DNA from: Aquimonas sp.
GTDB lineage: Bacteria > Pseudomonadota > Gammaproteobacteria > Xanthomonadales > Xanthomonadaceae
Assembly (NCBI GenBank): GCA_022241605.1
Contig: JAKOMQ010000003.1
Location: 81,655 to 145,654 of the forward strand
Direction: 5' to 3'
Length of the DNA stretch: 64,000 bases
Shown: positions 59,211 to 64,000 of the stretch, one piece after another
Layout of the letters: every line of letters starts with the position of its first letter
Position numbering within the stretch: position 1 is the stretch's first letter
Notes under the pieces: model-generated
Told to the model about the DNA's origin: nothing
Databases searched by the model: none
The model's input: the letters and a program-made list of their open reading frames with translations, nothing else
Made by a program: the position numbers and the translations under genes

Positions 59211-59212
59211 AG

Positions 59213-59230
59213 TGCCCACACCTGTGGGCA
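59213..59230 (+). promoter_or_regulatory. 18-bp palindrome between casE and the antitoxin gene
   Basis: TGCCCACACCTGTGGGCA is a perfect inverted repeat with 8-bp arms and a 2-base centre. It begins 3 bases after the casE stop and ends 17 bases before the antitoxin ATG; a GAGAGG ribosome binding site lies at 59235-59240. Phd-family antitoxins commonly bind short palindromes just upstream of their genes, so this could be an autoregulatory operator. In RNA it would be a small hairpin that could tune readthrough from the cas operon. Confidence 0.6.
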
Positions 59231-59247
59231 TATCGAGAGGCCGCGCC

Positions 59248-59574
59248 ATGCATACCTTCACCATCCGCGACCTGCGCGATCGCACCGCCGACATCGTGCG
59301 CGAGGCCGAAGCCGGGCATCTGTCGGTGGTCACCAAGCATGGCCAGCCGGTGTTCGTCGCCGTGCCCTTTGATGAAGCCCTGCTGCGCGAGGGCGTACTG
59401 GTGGCCCTGGCGCTGCATCTCTACCGTGAAGAGCAGCTCTCGCTGAGTCGCGCAGCAAAGCTTGCTCAACTGGGCCTGCATGAGTTCATGGAGCGGCTGG
59501 CCAAGGCCGGCATCGCGATCGCCCGCCCCGAACCCGACGAGCTTGAGCAGGAACTGAGGGCGATCAATGCCTGA
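59248..59574 (+). CDS. Phd-like/UPF0175 antitoxin inside the cas operon
   Basis: Antitoxin of 108 residues. The N-terminal half (MHTFTIRDLRDRTADIVREA..GQPVFVAVPFDEALLREG) has the Phd/YefM beta-alpha pattern; the C-terminal half (LALHLYREEQLSLSRAAKLA..GLHEFMERLAKAGI) is UPF0175-like with a helix-turn-helix. So it appears to be a fusion of two antitoxin-type modules. The ATG at 59248 was chosen because it has a ribosome binding site; a GTG at 59212 would run through the palindrome. The toxin gene overlaps it by 8 bases. Lies between casE and cas1, an unusual place. Confidence 0.82.
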   Translation: MHTFTIRDLRDRTADIVREAEAGHLSVVTKHGQPVFVAVPFDEALLREGVLVALALHLYREEQLSLSRAAKLAQLGLHEFMERLAKAGIAIARPEPDELEQELRAINA

Positions 59575-60055
59575 AACGCTGGTCGCCGATGCCGGGCCCT
59601 TGATCGCGCTGGCGCGTATCGAGGGTTTGGCGTGGCTGCCGGCGCTGTTCAAGCGCGTACTGGTGACGGAATCGGTGCTCAGCGAATGCCTGGCCGAGCC
59701 GGAACGTGAGGAGCACACCGCAATTCGGCAGGCCCTTGCCGAAGCTTGGCTGCAGCGGGTGGCGCATCAGCCTGTGCCTCGCTTCCACGAGGGCTTGGGA
59801 GTGGGTGAATCCGAGACGCTGCAGTGCGCGATCGATCGCGGTTGCCGTGTGCTGGTGGATGACCGCCTTGCCCGTCGCGTCGCCCAGCAATTGGGCTTGC
59901 CGGTCGTCGGCACTCTTGGCGCGTTGATCGCCGCCAAGCGTTGCGGCCTGCTCGAACACATACAGCCGAGTCTGGAGAGACTTCACGCCTCCGGCTACTT
60001 CCTTTCCGACGCAGTGCGTGCTGAAGCCCTACGTCTGGCTGGAGAGAACCCATGA
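59567..60055 (+). CDS. DUF3368 PIN-domain toxin inside the cas operon
   Basis: Predicted RNase toxin of 162 residues, PIN fold, DUF3368 type. It starts MPETLVADAGPLIALARIEG with Asp8. Further acidic candidates are Glu40 in VTESVLSECL, Glu81 in GVGESETLQCA and Asp98/99 in RVLVDDRLAR, which together fit a metal-binding PIN site; VVGTLGALIAAKRCGLL follows and is typical for DUF3368. UPF0175 + DUF3368 pairs are a known VapBC-like toxin-antitoxin arrangement. It overlaps the antitoxin by 8 bases and its TGA overlaps the cas1 ATG by 4 bases, so cas1 translation may depend on it. RNA target unknown. Confidence 0.85.
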   Translation: MPETLVADAGPLIALARIEGLAWLPALFKRVLVTESVLSECLAEPEREEHTAIRQALAEAWLQRVAHQPVPRFHEGLGVGESETLQCAIDRGCRVLVDDRLARRVAQQLGLPVVGTLGALIAAKRCGLLEHIQPSLERLHASGYFLSDAVRAEALRLAGENP

Positions 60056-60972
60056 GCCATCTGCTGCCGCCGTTGAAGCCGATTCCGCTCAAGGAGCGGC
60101 TGTCCATCCTGTTCGTCAGCAAGGGCCAGCTCGATGTGCTCGACGGCGCCTTCGTGCTGGTCGACAAGACCGGCGTGCGCAAGCACATCCCCATCGGTGG
60201 CGTCGCCTGCCTGATGCTTGAGGTAGGCACCCGCATCTCGCATGCCGCCGTGCGCCTCGCCGCCCAGGTCGGCACCCTGCTGGTGTGGGTGGGCGAGGCC
60301 GGTGTGCGCTTCTACTCGGCCGGCCAGCCCGGCGGCGCGCGTTCGGACCGCCTGCTGTATCAGGCGGCGCTGGCCTTGGATGAGAACGCGCGCCTCAAGG
60401 TGGTTCGGGCGATGTACAAACGCCGCTTCGGCGAAGAGCCGCCGCAGCGGCGAAGTGTGGAGCAGTTGCGCGGCATCGAAGGCGCACGTGTGCGTGAAAC
60501 CTACAAGCTGCTGGCACGCAAGTTCGGCGTCGAGTGGAAGCGGCGCGACTACGATGTGGATGCCTGGAGCGGCGGTGACTTGCCCAATCGCTGTCTGTCT
60601 GCAGCCACTTCATGCCTATACGGAATCAGCGAAGCAGCGGTGCTGGCGGCCGGCTATGCACCCGCAGTGGGCTTTATCCACACCGGCAAGCCGCTGTCCT
60701 TCGTCTACGATGTCGCCGACATCTACAAGTTCGAAACTGTTGTGCCGGTGGCCTTTCAGGTGGCTGCGCGCGCGCCTGACAACCCCGAACAGATGGTGCG
60801 CCTGCAATGCCGCGACGTGTTCCGCAAAACCCGCCTGCTCGAGCGCATCATCCCCGACATCGAAGACATCCTCGCGGCCGGCGAACTGAGCCCGCCGCAG
60901 CCCAACCCGGATCAACTCGAACCGGCGATTCCAAACCCGGAATCGCTCGGCGACCCCGGCCATCGGGGCTGA
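60052..60972 (+). CDS. cas1: Cas1 integrase (type I-E)
   Basis: Spacer integrase of 306 residues, acting as a Cas1-Cas2 complex. Metal-binding residues are E143 in RGIEGARVRETY, H210 in GFIHTGKPLSFVYDVAD and D220/D223. The RKFGVEWKRRDYDVDAWSGG and PNRCLSAATSCLYGI stretches are typical of Cas1e. The ATG overlaps the toxin stop (ATGA). The C-terminal 25 residues (PPQPNPDQLEPAIPNPESL) are proline-rich and include a stretch resembling the GGGATTCGGG interspersed repeat in translation. cas2 starts 3 bases after the stop. Confidence 0.96.
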   Translation: MSHLLPPLKPIPLKERLSILFVSKGQLDVLDGAFVLVDKTGVRKHIPIGGVACLMLEVGTRISHAAVRLAAQVGTLLVWVGEAGVRFYSAGQPGGARSDRLLYQAALALDENARLKVVRAMYKRRFGEEPPQRRSVEQLRGIEGARVRETYKLLARKFGVEWKRRDYDVDAWSGGDLPNRCLSAATSCLYGISEAAVLAAGYAPAVGFIHTGKPLSFVYDVADIYKFETVVPVAFQVAARAPDNPEQMVRLQCRDVFRKTRLLERIIPDIEDILAAGELSPPQPNPDQLEPAIPNPESLGDPGHRG

Positions 60973-61278
<306 letters not shown>

Positions 61279-61392
61279 CTCTGCCGTGATCTCTGAAAAC
61301 AGAGTGCTTCAACACCAACACCAGGCCCCGTTCAGCTTGGTAGAATCCGGCCAGCTTCAGAAGGCCTGAATTTTCAGAGGGTTGGAAGAAGT
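61279..61392 (+). promoter_or_regulatory. CRISPR leader
   Basis: 114 bases between cas2 and the first repeat. TGGTAGAAT at 61338-61346 is an extended -10 promoter; transcription would start near 61353, about 40 bases before repeat 1. No good -35 is seen. Inverted 9-mers CTCTGAAAA (61291-61299) and TTTTCAGAG (61371-61379) bracket the leader, and the second also forms CTGAATTTTCAG. These could position integration factors. Confidence 0.7.
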
Positions 61393-64000
61393 CCGTTCCC
61401 CGCATGCGCGGGGATGCACCGCACGTTGCCTTCCTCAATCAGCTCAATGCGCCCCGTTCCCCGCATGCGCGGGGATGCACCGCCGGGCCTTGCTTGGGTC
61501 TACTGGTCTACCTACCGTTCCCCGCATGCGCGGGGATGCACCGTGGTTCTGCGACGCGCTGTAGACCATCCCGCCCCGTTCCCCGCATGCGCGGGGATGC
61601 ACCGCCATTGGCTTTGAGCATCACCAACGCATATCTCCGTTCCCCGCATGCGCGGGGATGCACCGCGCTGGGCTGTGGCTTCGATCCACGACATGGCCCG
61701 TTCCCCGCATGCGCGGGGATGCACCGATCGAATTCCTGTGGACAGTCCTCCCCAACACCCGTTCCCCGCATGCGCGGGGATGCACCGTTCGGGAACAGTT
61801 CCGTCTGCAGGAGCTGCACCCGTTCCCCGCATGCGCGGGGATGCACCGACCCGCGAGATTGTCTGCCTGGTGCTGTGGGGCCGTTCCCCGCATGCGCGGG
61901 GATGCACCGCCGGCGATGTCATCGACGAGGGACTGCGCCGCCCGTTCCCCGCATGCGCGGGGATGCACCGATCGCCGACCCGGCAGGCTGTGAGGACGCG
62001 CGCCGTTCCCCGCATGCGCGGGGATGCACCGACCTTGTGCAAGAGCTTCGCGACGAACTAGACCCGTTCCCCGCATGCGCGGGGATGCACCGCCACCGCT
62101 GTCGATCGCGCCGACGTCGTACCACCGTTCCCCGCATGCGCGGGGATGCACCGTCTCAAACTGAACCCCAAAGCGAGACTTTTTGCCGTTCCCCGCATGC
62201 GCGGGGATGCACCGCCTACCAGGAGTGGCAGCTGCTGCGCCTGCAGCCGTTCCCCGCATGCGCGGGGATGCACCGTCCAGCTTGAGCATGGTGAGCGTTG
62301 GCATAACCCGTTCCCCGCATGCGCGGGGATGCACCGCGCAGCAGGTTGCCGGTGCCCCAGCCGCTGCCCCGTTCCCCGCATGCGCGGGGATGCACCGCGA
62401 CGGTGCCCGACTGGATCGAAGCGTTCACCCCGTTCCCCGCATGCGCGGGGATGCACCGGGCCTATCCCGAAAACATCTTTGGCCTGTATCCCGTTCCCCG
62501 CATGCGCGGGGATGCACCGGCCTCAGCAGCCTGTGGGACGGGCGGCATGAACCGTTCCCCGCATGCGCGGGGATGCACCGTCCCGGCAAATGGCCCGCTG
62601 GACCGGCACGCGCCGTTCCCCGCATGCGCGGGGATGCACCGCTGGCGGCGCTCACCAGCACATCGAGCCGCGACCGTTCCCCGCATGCGCGGGGATGCAC
62701 CGGTGCCGTCGTCCCACGGACCCTTGCCTTCGTCCCGTTCCCCGCATGCGCGGGGATGCACCGAACTTGCGGAGCGACACCGCGCCGTTGACGCGCCGTT
62801 CCCCGCATGCGCGGGGATGCACCGCTCACTCACGCGCTCGCTGAGATCCACCAGCACCGTTCCCCGCATGCGCGGGGATGCACCGGACACGCCGCCGCCG
62901 TTGGCAGTGGTGGGCAGCCGTTCCCCGCATGCGCGGGGATGCACCGTGGGCCAGCGTCTCCCCGCTGTTCTCGTAGGCCCGTTCCCCGCATGCGCGGGGA
63001 TGCACCGCTCCTGCATTGGGTGCCGCTGTCGCCCCAGAACCGTTCCCCGCATGCGCGGGGATGCACCGTAGACCGGGCGGGTGATGATCAGCGGCTCAGG
63101 CCGTTCCCCGCATGCGCGGGGATGCACCGCTTGCGGAGGCTTCTCGATGCCTCGGAATCGTCCGTTCCCCGCATGCGCGGGGATGCACCGAGTAGGAGCA
63201 CAGCAGTATCCCGTCCTGCCAGCCCGTTCCCCGCATGCGCGGGGATGCACCGCGATCGGCGCTCACCCGCTTTAGGTCCTGCGCCCGTTCCCCGCATGCG
63301 CGGGGATGCACCGAACGAGATTGGCTCGAAGGCCGGACACGCAGACCGTTCCCCGCATGCGCGGGGATGCACCGGTTGGACACACCGTCAATAGGGGTTG
63401 GACATGCCGTTCCCCGCATGCGCGGGGATGCACCGCTGCGCAGGGTGGCCGCGTCGCGGTTGACAATCCGTTCCCCGCATGCGCGGGGATGCACCGCATC
63501 GCAACCGGCGCACCCGGGCCGTGGATGCCCGTTCCCCGCATGCGCGGGGATGCACCGACATTGACGGGCAAAGAGGCAGCGCGCAATTCCCGTTCCCCGC
63601 ATGCGCGGGGATGCACCGGTCGACCCCGCATGACCACCGACCAGCCCCTGCCGTTCCCCGCATGCGCGGGGATGCACCGGCTACCTCGGCGGCGGTGCCG
63701 GCTGCAACCGTCCCGTTCCCCGCATGCGCGGGGATGCACCGACCACGCCCACACCCACCCCCGCGAGCGCGGGCCGTTCCCCGCATGCGCGGGGATGCAC
63801 CGCGCCTGCCGATCCTAGATGCCAGTGTGGCGGACCGTTCCCCGCATGCGCGGGGATGCACCCTGATCAGTGACGTGACACCGCAGATTGCGTGGCCGTT
63901 CCCCGCATGCGCGGGGATGCACCGTGCTGGGGCGATCCGGCAGCCCGCACCGACGCCCGTTCCCCGCATGCGCGGGGATGCACCGACCGGAAAGACCGAC
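61393..64000 (+). CRISPR. Type I-E CRISPR array, at least 43 repeats (continues beyond window)
   Basis: The repeat is 29 bases, starting CCGTTCCCCGCATGCGCGGG and ending GATGCACCG, with inner palindrome CCCCGC-ATGC-GCGGGG. Period is 61, so spacers are 32 bases. I counted 43 repeats starting at 61393, 61454, 61515 and so on to 63957; 42 spacers are complete. Two spacers have 33 bases (63191-63223 and 63680-63712). All repeats read identically except repeat 41 (63835), whose last base is C instead of G. The array is on the same strand as cas1-cas2, leader-proximal end first. Spacers all look different. Reading frames inside it are artefacts. Confidence 0.98.

Noticed and set aside
61404-63969. 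Many overlapping reading frames in the CRISPR array, with repeated PACAGMHR, RSPHARGCT and VPRMRGDAP words
   Set aside because: The 61-base period rotates through three frames, so the repeat gives the same words in every frame; no real protein.
61393-64000. Self-targeting spacers against this window
   Set aside because: No match was noticed by eye, but this needs a real search; no claim is made.

Overview
This is a GC-rich chromosomal window from a gammaproteobacterium, most likely a member of the Xanthomonadaceae/Lysobacteraceae (Lysobacter or Xanthomonas relatives). The evidence is indirect: a pyrophosphate-dependent phosphofructokinase, a short-LID adenylate kinase, GGGATTCGGGATTCGG-type interspersed repeats, a hemX-hemY pair, and high coding density with many ATGA overlaps. 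I found no rRNA or tRNA gene and no transposase.

Layout. Bases 1-5.2 kb: the end of parA, parB, hemX, hemY and a frameshifted ankyrin gene; two copies of a small interspersed element with inverted ends lie directly against stop codons here. 5.3-6.6 kb: a glyoxalase-fold protein and an HSDL2-like SDR. 6.8-15.6 kb: a defence cassette on the minus strand, hsdR-hsdS-(AlbA_2/ATPase regulator)-hsdM-mrr, with a 21-bp-phased direct repeat array upstream of hsdM. 15.7-20.1 kb: a LolD-like ATPase, FtsX-like permease and AttH/CrtC-like lipoprotein operon. 20.2-27.7 kb: a secreted VWA protein, then a TonB receptor-ABC ATPase-two permease operon behind a Zur-box-like palindrome. 28.2-34.8 kb: cell-envelope genes (mltB-rlpA-dacC, mpl), a LON-domain protein and adk. 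34.9-42.6 kb: pfp, glnA with a clear sigma-54 promoter and strong terminator, and a large SNF2 helicase. 43.1-51.1 kb: an ankyrin/Kelch-like protein and gltBD. 51.6-64.0 kb: a complete type I-E CRISPR-Cas locus, cas3-casABCDE-[antitoxin-toxin]-cas1-cas2, then a leader and an array of at least 43 repeats that runs off the window.

How the genes work together. glnA and gltBD form the GS-GOGAT ammonium assimilation route. mltB, rlpA, dacC and mpl serve peptidoglycan remodelling and recycling. The window has two defence systems: a type I restriction-modification cassette with an added regulator and an Mrr endonuclease, and the type I-E CRISPR system. The most notable feature is a Phd/UPF0175-type antitoxin plus DUF3368 PIN toxin inserted between cas6e and cas1. 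It has its own 18-bp palindrome, and its toxin stop codon overlaps the cas1 start. This could be a protein-based addiction or guard module of the CRISPR locus, but that is inference from gene arrangement only.
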